DNA of 64,000 bases from Sinonovacula constricta. Taxonomy: Eukaryota; Mollusca; Bivalvia; Cardiida; Solecurtidae. The stretch lies in contig CM017558.1 in NCBI GenBank assembly GCA_007844125.1, forward strand, positions 44,544,460-44,608,459, written 5' to 3'. The notes under the pieces are model-generated. The model saw nothing but the letters and a program-made list of their open reading frames with translations. It was not told where the DNA came from and did not search any database. Shown here in pieces: positions 50,124 through 60,767 of this stretch (positions are counted from its first letter, which is position 1; each line of letters starts with the position of its first letter). Both the position numbers and the translations under genes were made by a program.

Positions 50124-51448
50124 CTGTAATAACAGAACAGTAAGACACTGTCAGACTCTTATGTTGCAATTATCAATGATAGGTTGTTGTTTTAAGTGGA
50201 ATGAAATTGCTGTATATAATGTTGCATTCTCTACAATAAACTGTTGATATATTACTTTACTTCTGATACTACTACTTCTACTTTTATGGCAATAACTACT
50301 ATAGGTAAAACTCTATAATTTGACCGTTATATACAAACACCGGTCTGCCTAAATAAACACTGGACAGGTAAACCAGGTAAGGTCAAACAAAAAATAATTT
50401 CACTGTTAAGAAATAAAAGCAAAAAATAAACAACAATTTGGTACATTGCTTAGCCACTTGTCCTTGTAAAAATGTCTTGTAAGTTTGAACCATCACCAAA
50501 ACTTTTATGTTAAATTTTAAATTTTTAAACTTTACAATTAACATAATTACTCTGTATATCTACAGCACCTTCCTAGCACATGTTGGGAGTATTATTATTC
50601 TCATCAAAGCATACGCAACTAGTAAATTTATGTCAGACCTTGAAATCTAATATGCTGTCCTATTTAATGAATATTGTTCATCCTTTTTGTTTAAATGGAC
50701 AATGCAATACACTTTTAACTTTAAAACAGGGTATCTTAGTAATGAATTTTAAGTTGTTGTAAAAAAATTTAAAAAATAGCGGTCCTCATCAGGTTTGAAA
50801 TCATACTAATTATTTTTTATTCTTCAAGTCCTTGTACACTATTTTCAATAAAATATTTTGACACACATACATGTTCATAAAATTCTATGTGATGAAAGTG
50901 TTTTAGATGTTAGAAATGATCTACTTGAATATTATGAGCCTTTTTTGTTATAAAAATGTCTCATTTTTAAAGACAACTGACAAAAAAGCCCATAAACTGT
51001 TACATAAAATAGTCTGACATAAAACATTTGCCAATAACTGACTGCTTAAAAAGCCAGTTGAAAATATATTCCAAGTTTCTTCAATTTATGCAAACTGTAC
51101 AAACTGTGATTTATTTGATGCCAAAGTATTTGGCTGACAGAAGCTTACCTTTTTGAGCTCCTTCTATCTAACTTTCTATAAAATGAAAACAAAATATCCA
51201 TTGTGGAAAACCAGAACTAACTTTCAATCAGCACACAAGTTTAAAGTCCATCATAAACTTAAAATTGAACAATAAACAGGCTAAACATAACAACACTGTA
51301 AGCCCTGCTTACAACTGAGCCATTTAAATTGCAGACTAAGACTGGTGTTATAAAGTGCATATGTATGTATTTAACTTCAAATATTTACAAGACAAATGTA
51401 TCTCAATATTGAATCTAACATACCAAATTATATAAAACTGATACTTAC
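50124..51448. other. Intron sequence
   Basis: Lies between two candidate exons, AT-rich, with no other exon that fits. A splice-bounded 27-bp block at 51175-51149 is discussed among the rejected items. Confidence 0.35.
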
Positions 51449-51654
51449 CAATATTGTCTGTAGATCTGGTTCCCCCAGACATTGTAGTATGTATCCATTT
51501 GACTACAGTAAACTGGGTACCGGATTCATTTATCTTTATATGGGATCTAAAAACTTTGCACTTTGGTTTTGCATTCACAAATTCCTCATGGCTCAAATCT
51601 CCAGCACCAATCAAAGTTCTAAAACTCTGGTTGTATAAAGTTTTGGCACACTTG
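51449..51654 (-). CDS. Candidate internal exon of the split gene (206 bp)
   Basis: An acceptor (GATAAGCATATTTTGTAG) ends at 51655 and a consensus donor (GTAAGTAT) starts at 51448. One entering base, 68 open codons and one leaving base; both other frames have early stops. The peptide begins KCAKTLYNQSFRTLIGAGDL, continues SHEEFVNAKPKCKVFRSHIK and ends INESGTQFTVVKWIHTTMSG-GTRSTDNI. Mixed charged and hydrophobic composition and alternating beta-like stretches suggest a folded region. No family recognised. It could instead belong to another gene; linkage to 40386 requires the small exon at 50123-50081. Confidence 0.5.
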
Positions 51655-54600
51655 CTACAAAATATGCTTATCTAAACATAAACCAGTCTAGTCTTAAGCT
51701 TCCAATGAAAGAATCCTTTGAACGAAAAAATAATAGTATAGAATTGCTGACAGGTCTGTTTATTGTCAAAGAGACTGATCTCTTTCATAGAATCTAAGCA
51801 CATAAATCATTCTGGAACATATATAATCTCTTGCATTACCATTTAAAAGTTAAAATGGTGTCAAACTGTTATTTTCCAGAGAATATATTGTTTTTGCATT
51901 CCACTGATTCCTAAAACAGGTAAGGAATAAGCAAATGTCAAAGACAGAGAGAACTTATATAGTAAATAATACTCCTCTTAACATTTTCAGCAATGACAAC
52001 CTTAAATAAATAAAAAATGTACGAAAGACTTATTTATTTGCTAATGCTTAGAGAAGTTCCTCACAATCCAGTTGTATCCATCTGTTACAATATTTTCCAA
52101 ACATCAGCTGCAATGTCTCCCTCCCCACACAGCAGATAACCAGCCAGACTTTGTGCCACTTATCTTAGTCCCTGGGTGATTTATAGGATACCAGTCTACC
52201 AAACTTTCATAATGGAGAATACATTTCCTATAATGTCCCTTAAAGTTTGCTCTTATTTCTTATACATCCAATCTTGCAGAAGACATAATCAAGATTTTAC
52301 ATTTTGTAGCATGTGAAGCTTTTACAGAATATAAATTCATGGGAAATCTCAGAAAGTCATTAAAGTTCCGATAAGACACAGACATTCACAGCACGACCAG
52401 TGAATTTTTCACTATCTCAAAGCCATAACATCATCTGAAGATGGCCTGGATCTATACTGAGACTAGACAGTTAACAGAGGCAGTTTTCACTTGCATCTTT
52501 TATGCTGAATCAAGGTCTTCACAAATGCTGATTATCTCATAAGATATCATAGCATTTAACATCCAAGTCTCTCTTCATTTGTAACTTTACAATTGCTCCT
52601 TATATAAAGGTACAAACATTGCAGAAGCTAACACTAAAGAAAACTAGACATAAGCTTACATCACATTAAACATAACTGCACTCATATGATATTTAACTCT
52701 CTCGGGAGACTACTCAAACTAAAATATTTAATAAGAGCTTGAATTAAAATCACACACCCAAAAATAATAATAGCTGACTATTTTAATGAACTTCAAGTAT
52801 ATCTGACAATAAAGACACTCCATGAGAATTTCTTTCCTAACAAAAAGGTTATACAATTAAAAAACACATTTTAAACATAAACTTGTAGGAAAAAGTTCTT
52901 AATTAACATGTGTACACATTCAAAAAATCTTTAATCAAAGATAACTTTAAAAGATAGTCAGTCTTCGCATAACATGGAAATCCATAATATCCTTGCTTTC
53001 ATATCATACACTCTTAAACCCATGCTGCAGAAGTACATGACATTGTACATCTGCACGTCCAATGATGTCAATGAAGGAAAGTATTTTATTTATGATACAC
53101 ATAGATTATTGGAACCTGTAGATATATGTGGAGTGCAAACAGAGACTCCAAGTTTATTTACCACAAAGAAGATTGCATTGGAGAACTCAATATTTACACA
53201 ACTTGCACACACTGCTATAAGGAGTTTTTGTTATTTCAGAAAAGTAGATGAGAATGTAAAAGGGGTCTATATATACAAACTCTATAATAATACAATAATA
53301 CAATAATGACTAAGTCACTTCACATCAACTCTGCAAATAGCTAAGTAGGTAGGAAATGTTAAGTCATCTATGCTCTTTCAATAATATATAACTGAAATAT
53401 TCACAAGCTTTCCTTTGATGTTAAATTGAAAGAGATTTTAGTGTGGCACATGGGACCACCGTACTACAGTTACTGTTATCTGCAGAGATAGAAATATTGT
53501 CATCAACATCACAACTACTGTAACTTGTAACTATGGCATCACAACTTTAAAGCATTAAATTAAAGAAAAATCAGTCCTCAGGACCATGTTATAGTAAATA
53601 TACTGGTATATACACTAACATTACTAAAGGTTTAAAAACTACTTGTCAATATCTTACTGTATTTTATAATGATTATACCACTGTTACATTTTAAACACAG
53701 CTACAATAATTATATCACAGTAATAATTTATATTATGTCCACTTCTGTATCTGATAAAGGATTGTATATCCAACACTATAATGTGACTTGATTCCACACA
53801 TAGTGAAACACCACTAGTAAAGGAAACAGTAAAAACACATACAGTTATACTCAATGAAGTTGAAAGTCTATTACATCCATGTTTATATATATCCTACTGT
53901 ATCAAGTTACTTTAAATCCACTAATATTTGAGTTCTAGTGACTAAACACAACTAACTTTTAACACAGGATCAGTTTTCTACACACTTCTGAACCCTTACA
54001 CTATCCCCTGTGAATATGAAAGGGAGAAAAGTGTGTATGTGTACCCAAAGGAAACATACAAACTGTCCACAACATCCCAGGTATTGATGTGGAGATTTTC
54101 GTCTTCCATGAGACCCATTGATGCGACTGAATGACCTGTCACCTGCAATGATGATGTATGGACCTTTCCCCCCACACCTGTCATGACCTCTGTCAAGGGT
54201 CAACCCCAAGGTCATTCATGGGCCCCATTATGACTTTAAATGCTGAAGTAGTGGTTCCTGGTCCCATTATGATTTGTATTGTCAGGGGAGTCACATTCCT
54301 GGGAACCATTCATATGGCAAACAGGCAACACTGACTTTTAAACATATTTTTCAATAAGCATGGTTATTAGGTTTCTTTAACAGATTACTATACAGCAAAC
54401 AAGAAAAAAACTGTCTTGCACTTTTCGTAATTTTGGAAAATTTTATGTTAAAATGACCACAGTCATATAAAGAATTAAACTATTTTTCGTGGAGGTAGTT
54501 GAGAGAAAAAATGTAAAAAATGAACAAAAAGTGACAATTATACAGTCTGAATGGGTAAAGTTTAATTTTAATTTTTTATAGGAGTTGATAATCAATTTTA

Positions 54601-55111
54601 AGTTAATTGGAATTTTACTTTCAACATGAAATATTATGTTCCTCTTTGTTCTTACAAATGTTGAAACTTAACTTGCTCATAATGGAATTTACCAGAAGCA
54701 AATCTATATGCTGGGCCCAGCCCATGCACAGCTGTCATTCAGTAAAGTTTACAACCAGAACCACTGTTTTCACCTTGGCTCTACTGTGGCCGGAGATTGA
54801 ACCCTTAACCAACAAAGAATAAAAGTTTTACCTTATTCAATGTAACTGGGGACTATTGCAAAGACATGACTGTAACATAACCCTTGAGATTTGTGACAAG
54901 CTAACTCGACAAAAAGAGTGCCCAAAGACATACAAGGAGACCGATATAAGTGTCATCCGGTTAGCCTTATGTCTCTAAACCATGTGTCCCCTTCAAACAA
55001 AATCACCCCTAACTGATGTCCAATTTCACAGGAACACTTAACAAAGGATTCACTGAAGGATGAAATACATAATGTTAGGTTTCTCAAGTCATCTATAGCG
55101 AATCCACTTAC
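51655..55111. other. Probable intron sequence
   Basis: AT-rich. The open frame at 52974-53306 (+, 110 codons) has no recognisable features or splice support. I see no clear repeat. Confidence 0.35.
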
Positions 55112-55173
55112 AAGAATCGCTTCCTTGTGTGTGTCGTGCCTGCGGTGAGGTGCGTACAGGAATGCCAGAACAT
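55112..55173 (-). CDS. Weak candidate first coding exon
   Basis: On the minus strand an ATG at 55173-55171 opens MFWHSCTHLTAGTTHTRKRF and leaves two bases at a strong donor (GTAAGTGG, from 55111). This matches the entering phase of the exon at 51654. In the same frame an upstream ATG at 55239 in a good context (AAGATGG) reads MADKISFLPSNL and then meets TGA at 55203-55201. So either translation starts at the second ATG, the upstream frame is a short uORF, or the TGA is a disrupting change. The block is CpG-richer than its flanks, as at many 5' ends. No TATA box or other promoter element is visible. Confidence 0.25.
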
Positions 55174-55239
55174 AGAATAAGGTTGCTCAGCCGAGTAAAA
55201 TCAGAGGTTTGAAGGTAAAAAGGATATCTTGTCAGCCAT

Positions 55240-55904
55240 CTTAATGAATTGTAAATTAACACCTGAGTGAATCTCATATAATTTTTTATTATACTGCGTC
55301 TACTGTTGATATTGCTACTACTTTTTGTTTGCAATTTTCTAATTACTCATTCAGATTTCCATTTCTTTAATTGTTTAACCAAAATAGGTAGCTATCTGTC
55401 ATACAAAAATACTTGAAGCAAAAAGGGTGCAGCAGTCCATATGATTTCTTCTCTTCTAATCACATTGGCCATTAACTATCTTGTCAAATATATGATGTCC
55501 AAACAGAAACCAGTCTCATAACTTCCCTCACTCCTATGACTATGCACTGAAGAAGACTATTTGAAAGTTTCTAATGTATATTCTGCTCACTGAATATTAA
55601 AACAAACAACATCTCTAAAGTATCTCCCAAATTAAGGACTGGACTCCTTTTTTCTTTGCTGAAAATACCAACCAGCAACATTATCTAGATCAATATCATT
55701 TGTTTTCCTGTGCCAAAACAACCTTTCGTACACATAGTTGCCCCTGCTTTTTCAGTCAGTTTTTCAAGGTGTCATTGGAGATTTTTTATCTAACAGGTAA
55801 GTCAAGCATTGCTTGATTCTGTCTCATCTATCTCTACAGTATCTCTTGTTACTTTTTGGGTGATCTGGGCCAGTTTCTACCAAAACTGTCTAACAGCACA
55901 CTGT
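55240..55904. other. Non-coding stretch
   Basis: Would be upstream of, or intronic to, the minus-strand gene. No promoter element or gene identified. Confidence 0.3.
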
Positions 55905-56386
55905 CTATATCAGTGTCAGTGGCTCCGTCTGTCTAGATAGACAATGGATGTGCCCGGTTGTGGTCAATTTGATGATGAACAGCGTCGGCTGTGGCTAAGC
56001 AGGCCGATCCGTGAATGGCAGTCTTTAGCACACTTCCTGCATTGGAAGTCTGATGACTGCGGCTGGTATGTCACAATTTTCGCTTTCCTGCGTTCTCTTC
56101 TGTCCGACCACAGTTGGAGTCTCTTTCCCTCAGCAGTGTTGAGACCAGCACGTACTGTGCTTCGCCATGCGTCGCGGTCTGCTGCAACCTCTTCCCACTT
56201 GTCGACGCTGATGTCAGCCGATTTCAGGTCACGCTTGCAGACGTCTTTGTAGCGCAGTGTGGGACGTCCTTTTGGCCGGGAACCTGCAACCAGTTCTCCG
56301 TAGAACATGTCTTTGGGGATGCGACCATCCTTCATGCGGTGGACATGTCCTAGCCATCTATATATAGCACACAAATCAGGCCACAT
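55905..56386 (-). mobile_element. 5'-truncated non-LTR retrotransposon: C-terminal tail of ORF2
   Basis: The minus-strand frame 56386-55964 (140 codons) contains RWLGHVHRMKDGRIPKDMFY, RPKGRPTLRYKDVCKRDLKS, a Trp-containing DKWEEVAADRDAWRSTV block and a C-terminal C-x2-C-x12-H-x3-C zinc-finger-like segment (residues CRKC...HSRRC), then TGA. In non-LTR retrotransposons this arrangement lies downstream of the reverse transcriptase domain. No reverse transcriptase motifs are present, so the copy is truncated at its 5' end near 56386. The retained frame has no stop or frameshift, suggesting recent insertion. About 55 bases of GC-rich 3' UTR (GGGCACATCCATTGTCTATC) follow. The clade is not determined. 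Confidence 0.8.
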
Positions 56387-57778
56387 CTTTCAGTCCCAGA
56401 TGTCAATTCTAGAAGGTAAATATATGTAGTTTGAAATCTTACACCCTTACACGCCAACTGTTCTTTAGTCCAAGCAATTATAAGTCATGATTTAAGAACA
56501 TTTTCTTAAGCACTTTATAGATAATTTTAACTATATGTACATTTAAAAATGTAGATTTTGAACATGAATGCATCTTTAAATCATGCCAGAAAATCTGAGG
56601 CACCATTTAGTTTTTCTTGGACATAAATTGTGTAGGTGACACATAGAATCCCATGATTCCTCCCTTCATTATTAAAATAGCTGCATGACAACAACGCCCA
56701 TCAGATTATTGGTTGTGACTGACATCAGCTCATGGCATATAGCATCACATGTGAACTTTGTAGATTATGGAGTTAAGACTTGCTATTAAAATATTTGCTA
56801 AGCAATGCGATGCTTTTCATTCTTTCAACCTTAAGACAATGTGATCTTTTGAAGGATAGGATGTTAACATATGGTGTAGTGATCAGAGGAATTATTAAAT
56901 ATTTCATGATGGATCATTAAAGTTTTGATACTTTGAACAAAGATTTTAAAAAACTCAATTTAACCAACTGTAACCTAGTCACTTTAATAGAAAGTTATGT
57001 TTTTGTCCTTTATCTTATCATACCTTTATAAGACAAAAATGAAACAAGGTTATTTTACCACCTCTTCTCAGGGCAAATAATGCCACCATCAAAACAAGAA
57101 GTGACCTTTTCAATGCAAAGGAATGATATCTATCGGTCAATTACTCACAGTTCACTGCAAGCAGTAGTAAACCACTGGTCAAGTATGTTAAAGATTCAAA
57201 TATTTGCTCAGTCAACAGAAATTCCGATCTTTTCATTCAAGATGATAAGCTGTTGTACCCAGACTAAAATTGTTAACCTTAATTTAATTTTCAATCTTTA
57301 AATAGATGTTTTCAGACTTTCAAATATCATATGTTTCAATTAGTACTGGGTGTAGTATTTTATTAAAAAGAAATCAAAGGAGAAAGGTGATTTCATCTGT
57401 ACAAACATTTCAACCAATCAAAAGACTTGACACATATTTAAGGAGCTCTTCAGTGAATGGAGGTACAAAAGGTGAAGGCCCCAACAGCTTGTACAAAAGA
57501 AGGTGTCATATTGAAAGTCTTTGTAGATGCAAACCAAACCACTAATCTATAAGGTTTGACCATGTATTAACCTTTTGTAGATTCTCGAGCAAAAGGATGG
57601 ATATTATACTGACTGAAATTGAACACTTCTATAACAAGTTAACCAATTTTTATGAGTTCAAATTAACAAAATTTCTACATCTTCAAATGAAATGGTATTG
57701 GGGTGATAATGGTGCTTATTGTTAGGTCAATCACACTGTGCATCCTGTGACTTTTGACAAATTGTATGTATCATGGCC
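56387..57778. other. AT-rich non-coding stretch
   Basis: Nothing supportable; short open frames at 57080-57301 and 57306-57545 (+) carry no features. Confidence 0.35.
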
Positions 57779-57786
57779 CAGAAACA
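57779..57786. repeat. 8-bp target-site duplication, left copy
   Basis: CAGAAACA directly abuts the left terminus of the foldback element and is repeated exactly at 60760-60767. Confidence 0.85.
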
Positions 57787-57994
57787 GGCTATTTATACTT
57801 TGCGGAACGGAACGAAACGGAACGGAACAAACATTGAGGCACCACACGGGGCACAGCAATTTTTTACTAATTTGTATTGAAATATTGAAACTGCCTAGCG
57901 AACAGTCGATCTAGGGCTTTTTCGAACTGAACCATCTGAATACCTACTTCTAAATGGACATTATTTATATAAAATCTTCGGGACTGCAAACAGT

Positions 57995-58065
57995 TGTTCC
58001 GTTTCGTTCCGCAAAGTATAAATATCCCCTAGGATAATGATATTTAGCGGAACGGAACGGAACAA
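57995..58065 (+). repeat. Foldback cassette 1 (forward)
   Basis: GTTCCGTTTCGTTCCGC, a 35-bp AT-rich centre containing CCTAGG, then GCGGAACGGAACGGAAC. The two arms are inverted repeats with one mismatch. Confidence 0.9.
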
Positions 58066-58402
58066 GATTTAATAATTGTTATTTATGATTAATTTCCTCC
58101 TTTATAATGCTTGTATAAACTTCACTTATAAATAATCATTCATGATGCATAAACGAAATAGCAGGCTACCTATCCTGCTAATGAAGACTCGTCACTTTGT
58201 TTATGAAATGACAACATATAAATCAAATACAGAAATGTGGAAACTATCTTATTATTATACACAAATTAAATTTGAGAACATGTATATATATATAATTTTT
58301 ATATATGTATAATTTGTAATTACATGCACTAATAAAGCTGAAATATCACTATTACAGTCAGAGTTGTGTACAAACCTTGTCTTCAACTCTTATTTATTGT
58401 GA

Positions 58403-58472
58403 TTCCGTTTCGTTCCGCAAAGTATAAATATCCCCTAGGATAATGATATTTAGCGGAACGGAACGGAACAAG
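58403..58472 (+). repeat. Foldback cassette 2 (forward)
   Basis: Same structure and orientation as cassette 1, 337 bp further right; the outer left base differs (ATTCCG). Confidence 0.9.
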
Positions 58473-58559
58473 ATTTGTAGCTGCCAACTTCCCTACATGA
58501 ATCAGAGGTGGAGGACTAATGATGTCAGACTAAATGTCTTATCAAATCGGCACGGAGAA

Positions 58560-58622
58560 CATTGCCCGCCCAAGGATCGAACTTAGACACCGACGCTCAA
58601 ACCTATTGATTTAAGCGGGTGG
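58560..58622 (-). repeat. tRNA-like module in the foldback element (inverted copy)
   Basis: Reverse complement of the module at 59903-59965, containing an inverted B-box-like AAGGATCGAACTTAG. Confidence 0.6.
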
Positions 58623-59010
58623 GTTGGAAAGCTTTATAATTATCGTAAACAAATTCAATTTAAAAACATGTTTTCCATATAATTTGAATGTGCATGCACT
58701 AATAAAGCTGAAATATTACTATTACAGTCAGCATTGTGTACAAACCATGTCTTCAACTCTATTTATTGTGATTCCGTTTATATATATATATATACATGTT
58801 CCCAAATTTAATGTGTGTATAATAATAAGATAGTTTCCACATTTCTGTATTTGATTTATATGTTGTCATTTCATAAACAAAGTGACGAGTCTTCATAAGC
58901 AGGATAGGTAGCCTGCTATTTCGTTTATGCATCATGAATGATCATTTATAAGTGAAGTTTATACCAGCATTATAAAGGAGGAAATTCATCATAAATAACA
59001 ATTATTAAAT

Positions 59011-59080
59011 CTTGTTCCGTTCCGTTCCGCTAAATATCATTATCCTAGGGGATATTTATACTTTGCGGAACGAAACGGAA
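59011..59080 (-). repeat. Foldback cassette 3 (reverse)
   Basis: Reverse-oriented cassette with CTTGTTCCGTTCCGTTCCGC at its left and GCGGAACGAAACGGAA at its right, located near the centre of the element and not simply paired with a left-arm partner. Confidence 0.9.
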
Positions 59081-59261
59081 TCACAATAAATAGTATTGAA
59101 GACATGGTTCGTACACAACGCTGACTGTATACCACCTCAAATATTTTATAAGTCCATTGACATATGGCTTTGAAACGTTGCACACTTATTCTCCATCATA
59201 ATTCCAACATGTTGTTAAATTTAATTTGTTTACGATAATAATATAGTTTCCAACCCGCACA

Positions 59262-59335
59262 CTTAGATCTGTAGGTAAGAGGGCCGGTCTTTGGATTGCA
59301 GAGTCGCAAGCCGTTCGATCCTCGGGCGGGCCATT
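59262..59335 (+). repeat. tRNA-like module in the foldback element (central copy)
   Basis: The best preserved of the three tRNA-like copies. CCCGC at the 5' side can pair with GCGGG at the 3' side, with an A-box-like CTTAGATCTGTAGGTAAGAG and a B-box-like CGTTCGATCCTCGGGC between. It is probably derived from a tRNA or a tRNA-SINE. Not a plausible functional tRNA because the D and anticodon arms are imperfect. Confidence 0.55.
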
Positions 59336-59684
59336 TTCTCTGTGCCGATTTGATAACTCATTGTGTGTGACATCATTCGTCCTCCACCTCTGAGTCATGT
59401 GGGGAAGTTGGCAATTACTTGTGGAGAACAGGTAAGTACGGGTACAGAATCCAGGAACACTGTTTAGGTTAACTGCCCATCGTTACATAACTGAAATACT
59501 GTTGAAAACGGTGTTATAGTTTCCACATTTCTGTATTTTATTTATATGTTGTAATTTCTAAAAGTGACGAGTCTTCATTAGCATGATAGGTAGCCTGCGA
59601 TTTTGTTTATGCATCATGAATGATTATTTATATGTGAAGTTTATACAAGCATTATAAAGGAGGAAATGGATATTGAATAACAAA

Positions 59685-59755
59685 TCTTGTTCCGTTCCGT
59701 TCCGCTAAATATCATTATCCTAGGGGATATTTATACTTTGCGGAACGAAACGGAA
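59685..59755 (-). repeat. Foldback cassette 4 (reverse)
   Basis: Reverse-oriented cassette with intact CCTAGG centre. Confidence 0.9.
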
Positions 59756-59902
59756 TCACAATAAATAGAGTTGAAGACATGGTTTGTACACAATGCTGAC
59801 TGTAATAGTAATATTTCAGCTTTATTAGTGCATGCACATTTAAATTATATGGCAAACATGTTTTTAAATTGAATTTGTTTACGATAATTATAAAGCTTTC
59901 CA

Positions 59903-59965
59903 ACCCACCCGCTTAGATCAATAGGTTTGAGCGTCGGTGTCTAAGTTCGATCCTTGGGCGGGCAA
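59903..59965 (+). repeat. tRNA-like module in the foldback element (right copy)
   Basis: CCCGCTTAGATCAATAGGTT (A-box-like) and AAGTTCGATCCTTGGGCGGG (B-box-like); pairing ends CCCGC/GCGGG. The inverted counterpart lies at 58560-58622. Confidence 0.55.
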
Positions 59966-60054
59966 TGTTCTCCGTGCCGATTTGATAAGACATTTAGTCT
60001 GACATCATTAGTCCTCCACCTCTGATTCATGTAGGGAAGTTGGCAGCTACAAAT

Positions 60055-60124
60055 CTTGTTCCGTTCCGTTCCGCTAAATATCATTATCCTAGGGGATATT
60101 TATACTTTGCGGAACGAAACGGAA
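60055..60124 (-). repeat. Foldback cassette 5 (reverse)
   Basis: Reverse-oriented cassette with intact CCTAGG centre; mirror partner of cassette 2. Confidence 0.9.
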
Positions 60125-60460
60125 TCACAATAAATAAGAGTTGAAGACAAGGTTTGTACACAACTCTGACTGTAATAGTGATATTTCAGCTTTATTAGTG
60201 CATGTAATTACAAATTATATATATATAAAAATTATATATATATACATGTTCTCAAATTTAATTTGTGTATAATAATAAGATAGTTTCCACATTTCTGTAT
60301 TTGATTTATATGTTGTCATTTCATAAACAAAGTGACGAGTCTTCATTAGCAGGATAGGTAGCCTGCTATTTCGTTTATGCATCATGAATGATTATTTATA
60401 AGTGAAGTTTATACAAGCATTATAAAGGAGGAAATTCATCATAAATAACAATTATTAAAT

Positions 60461-60532
60461 CTTGTTCCGTTCCGTTCCGCTAAATATCATTATCCTATGG
60501 GATATTTATACTTTGCGGAACGAAACGGAACA
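60461..60532 (-). repeat. Foldback cassette 6 (reverse)
   Basis: Mirror partner of cassette 1; the centre reads CCTATG instead of CCTAGG, the only centre change among the six copies. Confidence 0.9.
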
Positions 60533-60759
60533 ACTGTTTGCAGTCCCGAAGATTTTATATAAATAATGTCCATTTAGAAGTAGGTATTCAGATGGTTCAG
60601 TTCGAAAAAGCCCTAGATCGACTGTTCGCTAGGCAGTTTCAATATTTCATTATTTTTATTTAATATATTTACAAATTAGTAAAAAATTGCTGTGCCCCGT
60701 GTGGTGCCTCAATGTTTGTTCCGTTCCGTTTCGTTCCGTTCCGCAAAGTATAAATAGCC

Positions 60760-60767
60760 CAGAAACA
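60760..60767. repeat. 8-bp target-site duplication, right copy
   Basis: CAGAAACA, identical to 57779-57786. Confidence 0.85.

Larger units (their letters stand above)
57787..60759. mobile_element. Composite foldback transposon (2,973 bp, non-autonomous)
   Basis: The termini are inverted repeats starting GGCTATTTATACTTTGCGGA on the left and reading the same on the opposite strand from 60759. They are flanked by an exact 8-bp direct duplication. Inverted similarity extends inward for about 600 bp (57787-58402 against 60125-60759) and, more loosely, further in (58473-58780 against 59756-60054). The interior is a mosaic of repeated modules: a roughly 70-bp near-palindromic cassette present six times, an ATAGTTTCCACATTTCTGTA module present four times, and a tRNA-like module present three times. 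No transposase or long open frame is present. An 8-bp duplication suits hAT, P or Merlin transposons; the GG...CC ends lean toward Merlin, but the superfamily is an open question. Confidence 0.85.

Noticed and set aside
51149..51175. 27-bp splice-bounded block on the minus strand reading KLDRRSSK in the phase accepted by 40386-40207
   Set aside because: Good acceptor (TTTTGTTTTCATTTTATAG) and donor (GTAAGC), but its phase does not fit the exon at 51654-51449 just upstream (a TAG would be read). It could be an alternative microexon; 27 bp is too little to call.
55944..56353. Plus-strand frames of 102 and 79 codons opposite the retrotransposon tail
   Set aside because: Shadow frames; the minus-strand reading carries the recognisable RWLGHV and CxxC...HxxxC motifs.
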